Of a stretch of 40,415 nucleotides of DNA, positions 1 through 8,550 are shown piece by piece (positions within the stretch are counted from its first letter, which is position 1; every line of letters begins with the position of its first letter). The translations under genes were made by a program, and so were the position numbers. Source of the stretch: Nonomuraea turcica (GTDB lineage: Bacteria; Actinomycetota; Actinomycetes; Streptosporangiales; Streptosporangiaceae); contig NZ_JAUZQF010000052.1 of the NCBI RefSeq assembly GCF_030718205.1, forward strand, positions 1 to 40,415, in the 5' to 3' direction. The notes beneath the pieces are model-generated. The model worked only from the letters and a program-made list of their open reading frames with translations, was not told the origin of the DNA and did not search any database.

Positions 1-321
1 CCAGAGCTTGCTGATCCACGCTCGCCACCCGACTTCACAGTCACTCTGGGCGAGCATCATGCCACGATCTGTCAATAGTGTCCCGAGAACGAACGGTTAA
101 GCATGTCCTGAGCCCTCACATCGACAGCGGGTTTATGGGCGCAGGAGGCCGTTTTCCTTCGGTTGCTGAACTGACGAGCGTCGCATTTTCTGTGCCGTGA
201 CCCTATCCGGAGCGGTTCTGCGCTAACGCTGTCGCGTAGATGAACGATACCGCAGGTGTGCATAGCCACCCTGTTTTGTCGGTGGCGGTGTCTAGGGTGC
301 GGGTCGATGGACGGAGGTGCG
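1..321. other. Non-coding stretch upstream of cas3
   Basis: No convincing gene on either strand; the open frames here are antisense or run-through frames without ribosome binding sites. It probably holds the cas3 promoter, but I could not find a -35/-10 pair with good spacing. I also looked here for a second target of the guide described at 3278-3353 and found none. Confidence 0.5.
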
Positions 322-3213
322 ATGCAGTGGCATGACGAGCTCGGTTACGACCATGTCGTGATGCGTCAGCTTGGGGTGCTTTGGGGTAAATCGCGCCATA
401 AGGCAGGCGGTCGGACAAATCTCCTCCTTTCGCATCTCTTGGACACAGCGGCCGTGGCGGAGCAGATATGGGACCACTATTTGGCACCCTCCACGAAACA
501 GACTCTGGATGCCCTTTCGCAGGGGCGGGGGCGGCTGTTTTTCGCTTGGTTGTGCGGGGTGCATGACTGCGGCAAGGCAACTCCTGCCTTTCAGCGAGTG
601 GACGACGAAGGCGCCGAGGCGGTGCGGCGGGCTGGGCTGAGTTGGGACGAGCCCGTGGTGAAACGGGTTCGGTGGCGGCATGACAAGGCTGGTGGAACGC
701 TCCTGCTGCGTCTGCTGCGGGAGACCGGCTGGGACGCTCAGCAGATCGCATGGCTGTGGCCGCTGGTCGCCGGGCACCACGGGACGGTGCCGTCGGTAGG
801 TGCGCTGGCGCGGCCGAGGACCGCTCAGGGCGAGCCGCAGGGAAAGGCTCCGGCGTGGCTCAGAGTGCAAGCGGTGTTGGTCGACGTGTTCACCCGGCTG
901 GTGGGGTTCCAAGATCTTGCTGACGTGCAGCCCCGGATTGTGCCCAGTCGTGCCGTGCAACTGCAGCTCAGCGGCCTGGTGGTGATGGCCGACTGGATCG
1001 CCAGCGACGAGCGTCACTTCCCGGGCGTGGATGATCTGGCCGAGGTGACTTTGCAGGGTGCCCGAGATCGCGCGGTCAAGGCATGGGGACAACTTGGGCT
1101 GCGTGGTGGCTGGGGGCGGTTGGAAAGTCCGGCCTCGGATGCATTCGTACACCGTTTTGATCAGTCGCCGCGCCCGTCACAAGAGCTTGTCATACGTACG
1201 GCCCGGCGGATACCGGCTCCTGGACTTCTGATCGTCGAAGCACCGATGGGCGAGGGCAAGACCAAAGCTGCCCTGTTGGCCGCCGAGGTGCTGTCCGCCC
1301 GGTTCGGCGCCGACGGGGTCTTTGTGGGGATGCCCACGCAGGCGACGAGCGACCCGATGTTCAGCCAGGTACGCGCCTGGCTGACGCGGATCGATGGGGA
1401 GCTGGCCAGCCAGGTGGCATTGCTACACGGCAAGCGGATGTTCAACAAGGAATGGCAGAGCCTGCTGGACGGGTCAGACAGTGACCCCGACAGCTTCTAC
1501 GGCAGCGTCGACGAAGACGACATCTACGGACTGGCGGACTCGCCCTTCGGCCAGGAGAAGGAGGGGGGTGCGCAGCGGCAGGCTCCAGCCGAATGGTTCC
1601 TGGGCCGCAAGCGCGGGCTACTGAGCCCATTCGTCGTCGGCACCATCGACCAGTTGCTCTTCGCGGCGACGCGGACCAAGCATGTGATGCTGCGCGCCGC
1701 CGGGCTGATGGGCAAGGTCGTCGTCCTGGATGAGGTGCACGCGGCCGACGTCTACATGTCGCAGTTCCTGAAAGAGGGGTTGCGCTGGCTGGGGCAGGCG
1801 CGGGTGCCGGTGGTGTTGTTATCGGCCACATTGCCCCCGGCGCAGCGCCGCGAACTCGTTGCCGCGTATCTGGCCGGTGCGGCATCGGTAGAGGTGTTCG
1901 ACGTCGCGGGGTTGCCGTCGCCGCAGGGGTATCCCAGTGTCACTGCCGCGTGCCTGGTCGACGGGCGGGCGATCTATGACGTCGATGACGCGCGGCAGTG
2001 GCGGCGGGATCTGAACGTGGCGGTGACCGTCCTGCCAGAGACCGCCGATGTGGACCCAGCGGAGGAGAGCCGTGCGGCTGAGGACGCGATTGCCGCGCTG
2101 TTGCAGGAGCGGCTGGCTCAAGGCGGGTGCGCGTTGGTGATCCGGAACACCGTTCCCCGGGCGCAACGCGCTTACCAGGTGCTGCGGGATCGGTTCGGTG
2201 ATGGTGAGGTGCGGCTGTTGCATGGACGGATGACCGCTCATGATCGGGCAGTGGGCACCGAGGAATGTCTGCAACTGCTGGGTCCGCCGGTCAACGATGA
2301 GACGCGGAGGCCTGAGCGGCTGATCCTGGTCGCAACCCAGCTGGCCGAGCAGTCCTTCGACGTGGACGCGGACGTGCTCGTCACCGATCTGACCACGATC
2401 GACCTGCTACTGCAACGCTTGGGCCGGATGCATCGCCACGAGGGAGTGGAGCGGCCGCCCCAACTTCGCCGGCCGGAGGTGGTCATCAGCGGGTTCGCGC
2501 CGCGAAGCGGAGCCGCTCCATGGATCCTGCCGGCGAGCGAGACCATCTACGGCCGGTATCTGCTGCTCCGCACCGCCGCGGTGGTCTGCGCCGCCGACGG
2601 CGGCAGCTGGTCGATACCAGGTGATGTGCCGCGTCTTGTCGATCGGGTGTATGGCGAGGCCTCCGATCTTGTCCCGCCTGCCTGGATTACGGATGAGCAG
2701 CAGGCGCGCCAGGATTGGGCGGCTCGGCAGGAGGAACGTGCTCGCAGCGCGGAGCACTTCCTGCTCACCCGGGCTGGCGAGCATACAAAGGCGACGCTGG
2801 AAGGGCTGCACTACGGCGCGGCTCCCGGCAGCCTGGCCGAGCACAAGCTGGAGGCCGTGGTCCGGGATGGGGAGCGCAGTGTGGAGGTAATCCTCGTGCA
2901 CCAGGACGACAGGGGATACCACACGCTGGCGGGCAGATGGCTGGGAATCAACGGCGAGGCACTGTCAGATGACGTGGTGGAGGAGGTGCTCGGGGCGACC
3001 GTACGGCTGCCTCCTACGTTGACCGAGCACGCCGAGCGCGAGCTGGCGCCACTTGATGGCTGGCGGAGCCACCCGTGGCTGAAACGAAGTCTGGCGCTGG
3101 TCCTGGGCGCCGACACCAACGCCAACTTGGGCGAGTATCAGGTGCGGTACGACGAGGCGCTCGCGCTGATGGTGGAGGGTGGTCCACGCCGTCCCGTACG
3201 GGGGCGCAGGTGA
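322..3213 (+). CDS. cas3: CRISPR-associated helicase-nuclease Cas3 (type I-E)
   Basis: Cas3 is recruited to Cascade-bound DNA, then unwinds it with its helicase and cuts it with its HD nuclease. The 963-residue protein has both halves in one chain. The N-terminal HD domain shows His38 (SHLLDT) and the His-Asp pair at 81-82 (HDCGK). The helicase shows Walker A GEGKT near 310-314, DEVH at 470-473, SAT in LLSATLP, and the motif VI stretch LLQRLGRMHRH beginning near 696. An upstream in-frame ATG at 256 is possible, but ATG 322 follows GGAGG at 313-317 and removes an unlikely Cys-rich leader. The gene is complete with no missing catalytic motif. It is separated from cse1 by a hairpin and 243 bp, so it probably forms its own transcription unit, as in many type I-E loci. 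Confidence 0.95.
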   Translation: MQWHDELGYDHVVMRQLGVLWGKSRHKAGGRTNLLLSHLLDTAAVAEQIWDHYLAPSTKQTLDALSQGRGRLFFAWLCGVHDCGKATPAFQRVDDEGAEAVRRAGLSWDEPVVKRVRWRHDKAGGTLLLRLLRETGWDAQQIAWLWPLVAGHHGTVPSVGALARPRTAQGEPQGKAPAWLRVQAVLVDVFTRLVGFQDLADVQPRIVPSRAVQLQLSGLVVMADWIASDERHFPGVDDLAEVTLQGARDRAVKAWGQLGLRGGWGRLESPASDAFVHRFDQSPRPSQELVIRTARRIPAPGLLIVEAPMGEGKTKAALLAAEVLSARFGADGVFVGMPTQATSDPMFSQVRAWLTRIDGELASQVALLHGKRMFNKEWQSLLDGSDSDPDSFYGSVDEDDIYGLADSPFGQEKEGGAQRQAPAEWFLGRKRGLLSPFVVGTIDQLLFAATRTKHVMLRAAGLMGKVVVLDEVHAADVYMSQFLKEGLRWLGQARVPVVLLSATLPPAQRRELVAAYLAGAASVEVFDVAGLPSPQGYPSVTAACLVDGRAIYDVDDARQWRRDLNVAVTVLPETADVDPAEESRAAEDAIAALLQERLAQGGCALVIRNTVPRAQRAYQVLRDRFGDGEVRLLHGRMTAHDRAVGTEECLQLLGPPVNDETRRPERLILVATQLAEQSFDVDADVLVTDLTTIDLLLQRLGRMHRHEGVERPPQLRRPEVVISGFAPRSGAAPWILPASETIYGRYLLLRTAAVVCAADGGSWSIPGDVPRLVDRVYGEASDLVPPAWITDEQQARQDWAARQEERARSAEHFLLTRAGEHTKATLEGLHYGAAPGSLAEHKLEAVVRDGERSVEVILVHQDDRGYHTLAGRWLGINGEALSDDVVEEVLGATVRLPPTLTEHAERELAPLDGWRSHPWLKRSLALVLGADTNANLGEYQVRYDEALALMVEGGPRRPVRGRR

Positions 3214-3223
3214 GACTCGCATG

Positions 3224-3268
3224 GCTAGGCGGCCTCAGGCAACGTGGCGTCGCTAGAGGCCGCCTAGC
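3224..3268. terminator. Inverted repeat after cas3, likely bidirectional terminator
   Basis: A perfect 12-bp inverted repeat (CTAGGCGGCCTC at 3225-3236, complement at 3256-3267), extended by one G-C pair to 3224/3268, with a loop of about 19 nt. It starts 10 bp after the cas3 stop. There is no T-tract, which is usual for actinobacterial terminators. It could end cas3 transcripts from the left and the short minus-strand RNA at 3278-3353 from the right. Confidence 0.6.
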
Positions 3269-3277
3269 TCACGCTGG

Positions 3278-3353
3278 TCTTGATCCCCGCATGGCGGGGC
3301 CAACGCATGCCCCAAACACGACTAAGGGCCATCCCCGCGAAGGCAGATCACGC
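3278..3353 (-). ncRNA. CreR-like pseudo-crRNA (degenerate repeat - 21 nt - degenerate repeat)
   Basis: Seen: on the minus strand, 3339-3326 reads CGCGGGGATGGCCC, identical to the last 14 nt of the array repeat. The 5' half of this copy is degraded but can still form the TCTGC/GCGGG hairpin where Cas6e would cut. A 21-nt pseudo-spacer follows (3325-3305). A second degenerate repeat then starts GTTGGCCCCGC at 3304 and keeps a perfect CCCCGC/GCGGGG stem and GGGGAT. Normal spacers here are 32-33 nt. Counting the first nucleotide as repeat position 29, as in the main array, the guide begins TAGTC-G-TGTTT. It matches the minus strand of the cse1 5' leader (3441-3431) at positions 1-5 and 7-11. Known: crRNA-like CreR guides with partial matches repress cas operons, and position 6 of type I guides does not pair. 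Inferred: this is such a guide. I saw no clear promoter for it. Confidence 0.75.
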
Positions 3354-3379
3354 AAGGCCGCACGAACCACTTTAAGCAT

Positions 3380-3408
3380 TTGTCTGACGGGGCGGTGTTG
3401 TCTATGGC
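3380..3408 (+). promoter_or_regulatory. Candidate promoter of the cse1-cas2 operon
   Basis: TTGTCT at 3380-3385 and TATGGC at 3403-3408 are separated by 17 bp. The hexamers match the sigma-70-type consensus only partly. Transcription would start near 3415, giving a leader of about 40 nt before the ATG at 3457. Confidence 0.4.
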
Positions 3409-3421
3409 ACGCTCCAACCCG

Positions 3422-3444
3422 CGAGTTCTTAAACAGGACTAGTT
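3422..3444 (-). promoter_or_regulatory. Predicted Cascade target of the CreR-like guide in the cse1 leader
   Basis: On the minus strand, AAC (3444-3442) is followed by TAGTC-C-TGTTT (3441-3431). It matches the guide at 3324-3314 at ten of eleven positions; the one mismatch is position 6. Beyond position 11 the match stops except for position 14, consistent with partial pairing that would allow binding but not Cas3 cutting. The site lies just downstream of the candidate transcription start and next to the cse1 ribosome binding site GAGGAG (3446-3451). The first nucleotide after each array repeat is G, C or T but never A, which is compatible with an AAN-type PAM including AAC. Confidence 0.65.
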
Positions 3445-3456
3445 AGAGGAGCCGTA

Positions 3457-5136
3457 ATGTTCGGCTATGACCTGATCGACTCGCCGTGGCTGCTGCCTCG
3501 GCCATGTGGTCGGCCCGCCAGTGAGCCTCAGTCATTGCGGCACACGCTGTTGCACGCCCACGAGTACGACGCGCTGGAGGTCGAGATCTCCACGCATACC
3601 CCGGCGCTTCTGCGCCAGGTGCTTCTGCCCGTCGTGATGGATGCCCTGGGACGCCCCGGCGACCGTACGGAATGGGCACGCCGGTTTGCTCACGGCCGCT
3701 TCACTGAAGAGCAGCAGCAGGCGATCAGCGACTACCTCGATGAGCACCGCTCCCGCTTCGACCTCTTCAGCAACGAGGCACCTTTCGCCCAGGTACCCCA
3801 GCTGCATACGGCCAAGGAGGAGACCAAGGGGTCGGCACTACTAGTCGCCACTGAGGCATCCGGCAACAATGTGCCGCTGTTCGCTAGTCGCACCGAGGCC
3901 AACCCGCTGCCGTTGCCCCCGGCTGAGGCGGCGCGGTGGCTGCTGCACGCCCACTGCTGGGACACCGCTGGCATCAAATCGGGAGCGGTCGACGACCCTG
4001 CTGTGAAGGCAGGTAAAACCACTGGGAACGTGACCGGTCCGCTGGGGGCTCTGGGAGTAATCGTCCCCATGGGGCGCACCTTGTTCGAGACGCTGATGCT
4101 CAACATCCCGATCGGTCGGCAACCAGTCGACGATCTACCGCAGTGGCGGCGCCCATTCGCACAAGCGGCCTGGCACATCCGATCGGCCACTGGGTTGCTG
4201 GATTTGTGGACATGGCAGGCACGGCGCATCCGTTTGATCCCGGAACAGACTGACGAAGGTCTGCGGGTCTGTCGAGTGGTGTTGTGCACGGGAGACCGGC
4301 TACAAGCCATCCCCGAGTGGGAGCCGCACACGGCCTGGACCTTCCAAAAGGCGCCCAAGAGCCCAACGGGAACGGTCCGCCGGCCGCGTCGGCACGTCCC
4401 GGGCAAGGCCGCCTGGCGCGGAATGGAGGCGCTACTGACCGCGGAACGGCAAGACAGTGATGGCGGCGTCGAGACGTCGATTCTGCTCAGCCAGCTCGCT
4501 GACGTCCAAGCCGACGGGTTCCTCCCCTTCGACTACCCGTTGCAGGTGCAGACGATCGGCATCGTCTACGGAACGCAGTCCGCGGTGGTGGAGGACGTGT
4601 TGTTCGACTCGATCCCGCTGCCGGCGGCCGGGCTGCGTACCGAGAGTGACACTTACACCACCTTGGTGGAGGTGACCGAGCAGGCCGAAGACCTGGCAAA
4701 GGCCATCAACGATCTGTCGGCCGACCTGCGCCGAGCCAGAGGAGCCGACCCGATTCCTTGGGACAAGGGGCAGCGCCCTGGCGAGTATGTGCTGCACGCC
4801 CTCGACCCGCTGGTGCGGCGTTTCCTGGTCGACGTACGGGCCGCCTCCGACGATTCCGCCCTGCTAGAGCAGGGCCGGGCCGCCTGGGAAAGGCTCGCTC
4901 AGCAGCGGACTCGGGAGGTTGCGGAACAGCTGTTGGCCGCGGCCACCGGCAGCGAGTTCGTCGGGCGAGTGGTGAGGAAGGACAACCGTGACTACGTCTA
5001 CCGGCTCGCCTCCGCCGAGCAGAACTTCCGTCAGCGGGTACGCGCCGCGCTGCCCCGCTGGGCTCAGACCGTACGCGACCAGCGCGACGCCCATACAGAG
5101 CAGCCAGCCGTCGCGGCGAGCGCCCGATCAGCATGA
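3457..5136 (+). CDS. cse1: Cascade large subunit Cse1 (CasA/Cas8e)
   Basis: Cse1 is the large subunit of the type I-E Cascade complex. It reads the PAM, helps open the DNA and recruits Cas3. The 559-residue protein begins with the family's typical start (FGYDLIDSPWLLPRP) followed by SLRHTLLHAHEYDALEVE and an early helical stretch ending ALLRQVLLPVVMDALGRP, and is somewhat longer than the roughly 500-residue E. coli protein. ATG 3457 is preceded by GAGGAG (3446-3451). It opens the cse1-cse2-cas7-cas5-cas6e-cas1-cas2 operon, and its leader contains the predicted target of the CreR-like guide. Assignment rests on N-terminal family resemblance plus position; this family is poorly conserved in sequence. 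Confidence 0.93.
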   Translation: MFGYDLIDSPWLLPRPCGRPASEPQSLRHTLLHAHEYDALEVEISTHTPALLRQVLLPVVMDALGRPGDRTEWARRFAHGRFTEEQQQAISDYLDEHRSRFDLFSNEAPFAQVPQLHTAKEETKGSALLVATEASGNNVPLFASRTEANPLPLPPAEAARWLLHAHCWDTAGIKSGAVDDPAVKAGKTTGNVTGPLGALGVIVPMGRTLFETLMLNIPIGRQPVDDLPQWRRPFAQAAWHIRSATGLLDLWTWQARRIRLIPEQTDEGLRVCRVVLCTGDRLQAIPEWEPHTAWTFQKAPKSPTGTVRRPRRHVPGKAAWRGMEALLTAERQDSDGGVETSILLSQLADVQADGFLPFDYPLQVQTIGIVYGTQSAVVEDVLFDSIPLPAAGLRTESDTYTTLVEVTEQAEDLAKAINDLSADLRRARGADPIPWDKGQRPGEYVLHALDPLVRRFLVDVRAASDDSALLEQGRAAWERLAQQRTREVAEQLLAAATGSEFVGRVVRKDNRDYVYRLASAEQNFRQRVRAALPRWAQTVRDQRDAHTEQPAVAASARSA

Positions 5137-5156
5137 AGACGCGCGAGGGAGACAAA

Positions 5157-5777
5157 ATGATTTCCACGAATGATCGCATCGTCCGGTATTGGGCCCGGTA
5201 CGTGGCCGCAGACGGTACCTGGCGCGACAAGCAGGGGCCGCCGCCGGGCGAGGACCTGGCCGCCTTCCGCGCCGGATTGGGACGCCCCGCCGGCACCGTG
5301 CCCGCCCTGTGGCCGTACTACACGTCCCCCATCGACGACCGCCTCGCCCAGCAGAGCAAGGTCTCAGACGAATTGACCGCCGAACACGCCGCCCTCGCTC
5401 TGTACGGCCTGCACCAGCAGTCCCGCCCCGACCCTATGCACCATCCCGGCATCCGCCTGGGCCATGCCCTGCGACGGCTCCACAAGCAATCGGAGGACGA
5501 CAAGGGATTCACCCGAGAGGCGGTGGACCGGCGTGTGAACGCCGCTGCCTCCGCCACCCAAGTCACGGCCTTGCTCACCCACCTGCGAGGCCTGATCTCC
5601 CAGCTCCGCGCCGTAGGCGCGCCCTTGGATTACGACCTGCTGTTGAAAGACATCCGCGACTGGCAGCGGCCCGACACGCGTCAGCTGGCCCGCCGCAGGC
5701 TTGGGCTCGACTACTACGGCTGGCAACCGCCTTCACGGTCGACTGCCGAATCGACAACCAATTCCGCCCCCGCGTAA
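5157..5777 (+). CDS. cse2: Cascade small subunit Cse2 (CasB)
   Basis: Cse2 forms a dimer in the belly of Cascade and stabilises the R-loop. The protein is 206 residues from ATG 5157, which has GAGGGAG at 5145-5151. An in-frame ATG at 5133 overlaps the cse1 stop as ATGA and would add eight residues; the Shine-Dalgarno position favours 5157. The sequence is largely helical with many Arg and Lys residues (RLGHALRRLHKQSEDDKGFT, QLARRRLGLDYYG), as expected for a nucleic-acid-contacting all-alpha Cse2. Assignment relies on weak family resemblance and on its fixed place between cse1 and cas7. Confidence 0.9.
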   Translation: MISTNDRIVRYWARYVAADGTWRDKQGPPPGEDLAAFRAGLGRPAGTVPALWPYYTSPIDDRLAQQSKVSDELTAEHAALALYGLHQQSRPDPMHHPGIRLGHALRRLHKQSEDDKGFTREAVDRRVNAAASATQVTALLTHLRGLISQLRAVGAPLDYDLLLKDIRDWQRPDTRQLARRRLGLDYYGWQPPSRSTAESTTNSAPA

Positions 5778-5831
5778 CGGTTCCGACCGCTACGGACCCT
5801 TTTCATCCACCGATCTCATCCGGAGCTTTCC

Positions 5832-6980
5832 ATGGACAGGCGCCTGTACATTGACGTGCACATCATCCAGACTGTGCCGCCCGCGAATCTGAACCGTGAC
5901 GATCAAGGCAATCCGAAGGAGGCCTACTTCGGCGGGCACCGTCGGGCGCGGGTGTCGTCCCAGGCGTGGAAGCGCGCCAGCCGTACCAGCTTCGCCGAAC
6001 ACGCCCCCCAGCAAGACCACGCCACCCGGACCAAGCGGATCGCCGCCGAACTGGCCAGGCGACTGGCCGATCGTACAGAGCTGGAGACAGAGCAGGCCAC
6101 CCGCCTGGCAACCGCGCTGCTGCAGCCGCTGGGCATTAAGCCGGGCAAAAAGGCGGGCGACACTGCCTACCTGCTGTTCTTCGGCTACCGCCAGCTGGAG
6201 GACATCGTCGACCTGGTCGTGCACCAGGCCGCCGACCTTACTGCCCTGGAGGACGAGGAGCTCGCCAAGGCGGTCAAAGACCTCCCGGTGGCCGAGAAAC
6301 TGCAGCAGAGTCATCCGATGGACGTGGCGCTGTTCGGGCGCATGGTCGCCGACATCCCCGCCCTCAACGTCGATGCCGCCGTTCAGGTGGCGCATGCGCT
6401 GTCCACCCACGCGGTGGACCTGGAGTTCGACTACTACACCGCCGTCGACGACGAGAATCTCAAGGAGGAGACCGGCGCCGGCATGATTGGGCAGATCGGT
6501 TTCAACTCCGCCACCTTGTATCGCTACGCCACCATCAATGTGCCCCAGCTGATCGCCAACCTCGGCGACAGCGATGCGGCTCTGGTCGCGGTCGATGCCT
6601 TCATAGAGCACTTCGCCCGTTCCATCCCCTCCGGGCACCAAAATTCCTTCGCCCACCGCACCTTGCCCAGCCTGCTCGCCGTCGTGGTCCGCGAAGATCA
6701 GCCAGTCAACCTCGTCTCCGCATTCGAAAGGCCGCTGCAGCCCGAAAACGAGGGCGAGGGGCTGGCCGCCGACTCCGCCGTCCGGCTGGCCGTGGAATAC
6801 GACCGCGCAACTAGGCAATGGGGTGACACCCCCATCCACGCCGCGATCTGCCACACCTTCGACCCCGACCAGCACACTGGGGAACGACTTACCACGATCT
6901 TCGGCGCGAACACCACCTTCCCCACCTTGATCGCCGACCTTCACGCCAGGTTGGCCGAGCACATCCAGCAGGTCCGATGA
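5832..6980 (+). CDS. cas7: Cascade backbone subunit Cas7e (CasC/Cse4)
   Basis: Cas7 polymerises along the crRNA, six copies per type I-E Cascade, and imposes the six-nucleotide flip-out pattern on the guide. The 382-residue protein opens with the diagnostic block YIDVHIIQTVPPANLNRDD, then EAYFGGHRRARVSSQAWKRA, both hallmarks of type I-E Cas7. Later blocks include GQIGFNSATLYRYATINVPQ and SGHQNSFAHRTLPSLLAVV. A GGAG lies at about 5820. It is complete, and its end overlaps cas5 by ATGA. Confidence 0.96.
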   Translation: MDRRLYIDVHIIQTVPPANLNRDDQGNPKEAYFGGHRRARVSSQAWKRASRTSFAEHAPQQDHATRTKRIAAELARRLADRTELETEQATRLATALLQPLGIKPGKKAGDTAYLLFFGYRQLEDIVDLVVHQAADLTALEDEELAKAVKDLPVAEKLQQSHPMDVALFGRMVADIPALNVDAAVQVAHALSTHAVDLEFDYYTAVDDENLKEETGAGMIGQIGFNSATLYRYATINVPQLIANLGDSDAALVAVDAFIEHFARSIPSGHQNSFAHRTLPSLLAVVVREDQPVNLVSAFERPLQPENEGEGLAADSAVRLAVEYDRATRQWGDTPIHAAICHTFDPDQHTGERLTTIFGANTTFPTLIADLHARLAEHIQQVR

Positions 6981-7768
6981 CCGCCCCCCAGGCCACGCTG
7001 GTCCTGCGCCTGGGTGGCCCGTTGCAGTCGTGGGGCGACCGCAGTGTCTTCAACCGACGCGAGACCCGGCCCGAACCCACCAAATCCGGGATCCTGGGCT
7101 TGCTCGCCGCCGCCTCCGGCCGGCCCCGCGAAGAATCCCTGGACGATCTGCTCGGGCTCCAGTTGGGTGTACGCGTCGACCAGCCCGGTAGCCTGCTGCG
7201 CGACTATCACACCGTCAGTGACTACCGGGGACGGCCCTTGCCGCAGGCGGGCGTGTCGGCGAAGGGTGTGCAGAAGCCCACTTCGCCAGCCAAGTACACG
7301 CACGTCACCCAGCGCTTCTACTTGCAAGACGCGGTCTTCCTCGCGGCTCTGCATGGACCCGCCGCCCTGGTGGAGACGCTGGCTGAGGCTGTCCAACGTC
7401 CGGCCTTCCCTCTTGCGCTGGGGCGCCGTTCCTGCGTCCCCACCCAGCCGCTCTTTCTTGCCATCCGTCAGGGACCCCTGCTGGAGGTTTTGGAAACCGA
7501 GCCCTGGCAGGCCACTGACACGGCTAAACAGCTTTACGCTCGCGGTCGGGGCCGCCCCACCACCATCGATGTGTCGGCCACCCTCGACGATCCTGACGGC
7601 GAGGACTCCCTCACTGATGTCCCGCACTCCTTCGCTCCCCGTGAGCGCCGCTTTAGCAGCCGCCGCATTCGGCACCGTTGGATCACCTTGCCGACTGGGT
7701 TCGCCAAGGCCGACAGCACCATGGATGACCCGCGAAGCCACGACCCGTTCGCCCTCCTGGGTTGGTGA
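6977..7768 (+). CDS. cas5: Cascade subunit Cas5e (CasD)
   Basis: Cas5e caps the 5' handle of the crRNA in Cascade. The 263-residue protein shows the family N-terminus LVLRLGGPLQSWGDRSVFNRRETRPEPTKSG written here in two parts: LVLRLGGPLQSWGDRS, then the Arg-rich PTKSG loop and ILGLLAAASG. The mid-protein LRDYHTVSDYRGRPLPQAG and LGRRSCVPTQPLF are also typical. The ATG overlaps the cas7 stop (ATGA). No catalytic site is expected in this subtype. Confidence 0.95.
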   Translation: MTAPQATLVLRLGGPLQSWGDRSVFNRRETRPEPTKSGILGLLAAASGRPREESLDDLLGLQLGVRVDQPGSLLRDYHTVSDYRGRPLPQAGVSAKGVQKPTSPAKYTHVTQRFYLQDAVFLAALHGPAALVETLAEAVQRPAFPLALGRRSCVPTQPLFLAIRQGPLLEVLETEPWQATDTAKQLYARGRGRPTTIDVSATLDDPDGEDSLTDVPHSFAPRERRFSSRRIRHRWITLPTGFAKADSTMDDPRSHDPFALLGW

Positions 7769-7776
7769 CCTACGAC

Positions 7777-8550
7777 ATGACCTACCTGTCCCGCATCAGA
7801 ATCAACCCGCTGCGTGAGAAGAGTCGGTTGTTGTTGGCCAGCCCTCACGCCATGCATGGCGCCGTCATGTACGGCATCCCCGATGCACCCACTGGCCAGC
7901 GCATCCTGTGGCGGCTGGACGCCGACGACCCTCGCCGCCCCATGCTGTTCGTCCTGACCGCCACCCGGCCGGACTGGAGCCACCTCATCGAACAGGCCGG
8001 GTGGCCCGACGCCGACGGCGAACACGCCGCCATCCGCGACTACGCCCCGCTGCTCGCTCAGATCGCCGTCGGCCGCGAGTTCGCCTTCCGGCTCACCGCC
8101 AATCCCGTCCAGAACACCTCCACGCCTGTCAAACCGACCTCCACCCAGCTCCAACGCACCGCGGAGACCAAACGCCGCTCCTTTCGCATCGGCCACCGCA
8201 CTGCCGAGCAGCAACTCGGCTGGTTCCTGTCCCATACCGAGCGGTGGGGATTCGAGGTCCCACCGGCGCGCAGCGATCCGCCGGCATCCGGCCTGCAGCC
8301 TGACAACGGAGAGCAGGCGACGACGCCGCGCGAGGTACGAATCATCGCTCGCGCGCGCCGTTCCTTCCGGAAAAAGAACACCGGTGGCAAGCCGGTCGTC
8401 TTGCACACCGCCACCTTCGAAGGCCGACTACGCATCACGGATGCGGCTACATTCACCGAGCGGCTCCTGAGCGGGATCGGACCGGCCAAGTCCTACGGCT
8501 GCGGCCTGCTCACCCTCGCCCCCCTCCCGGGCCTTCGACAGGAGAGGTGA
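7777..8550 (+). CDS. cas6e: crRNA-processing endoribonuclease Cas6e (CasE/Cse3)
   Basis: Cas6e cuts the repeat hairpin to release crRNAs and stays bound to the 3' stem-loop. From ATG 7777 the protein is 257 residues and begins MTYLSRIRINP, the usual family start. In-frame TTG 7762 and GTG 7765 (overlapping the cas5 stop as GTGA) are alternatives. His27 in SPHAMHGAV is at the position of the known catalytic His. The C-terminal glycine-rich loop GIGPAKSYGCGLLTLAPL is the RAMP signature. Its substrates should be the array repeats (stem CCCCGC/GCGGGG) and, if transcribed, the two pseudo-repeats at 3278-3353. Confidence 0.95.
   Translation: MTYLSRIRINPLREKSRLLLASPHAMHGAVMYGIPDAPTGQRILWRLDADDPRRPMLFVLTATRPDWSHLIEQAGWPDADGEHAAIRDYAPLLAQIAVGREFAFRLTANPVQNTSTPVKPTSTQLQRTAETKRRSFRIGHRTAEQQLGWFLSHTERWGFEVPPARSDPPASGLQPDNGEQATTPREVRIIARARRSFRKKNTGGKPVVLHTATFEGRLRITDAATFTERLLSGIGPAKSYGCGLLTLAPLPGLRQER

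Noticed and set aside
1..321. A second CRISPR leader or array, or a second guide target, before cas3
   Set aside because: No repeat-like stem and no match to the guide seed with a suitable flanking motif was found.
3285..3299. The CCCCGC/GCGGGG hairpin read on the + strand as a simple terminator
   Set aside because: On the minus strand it is the stem of a degenerate CRISPR repeat placed 21 nt from a second repeat remnant, which explains it better.
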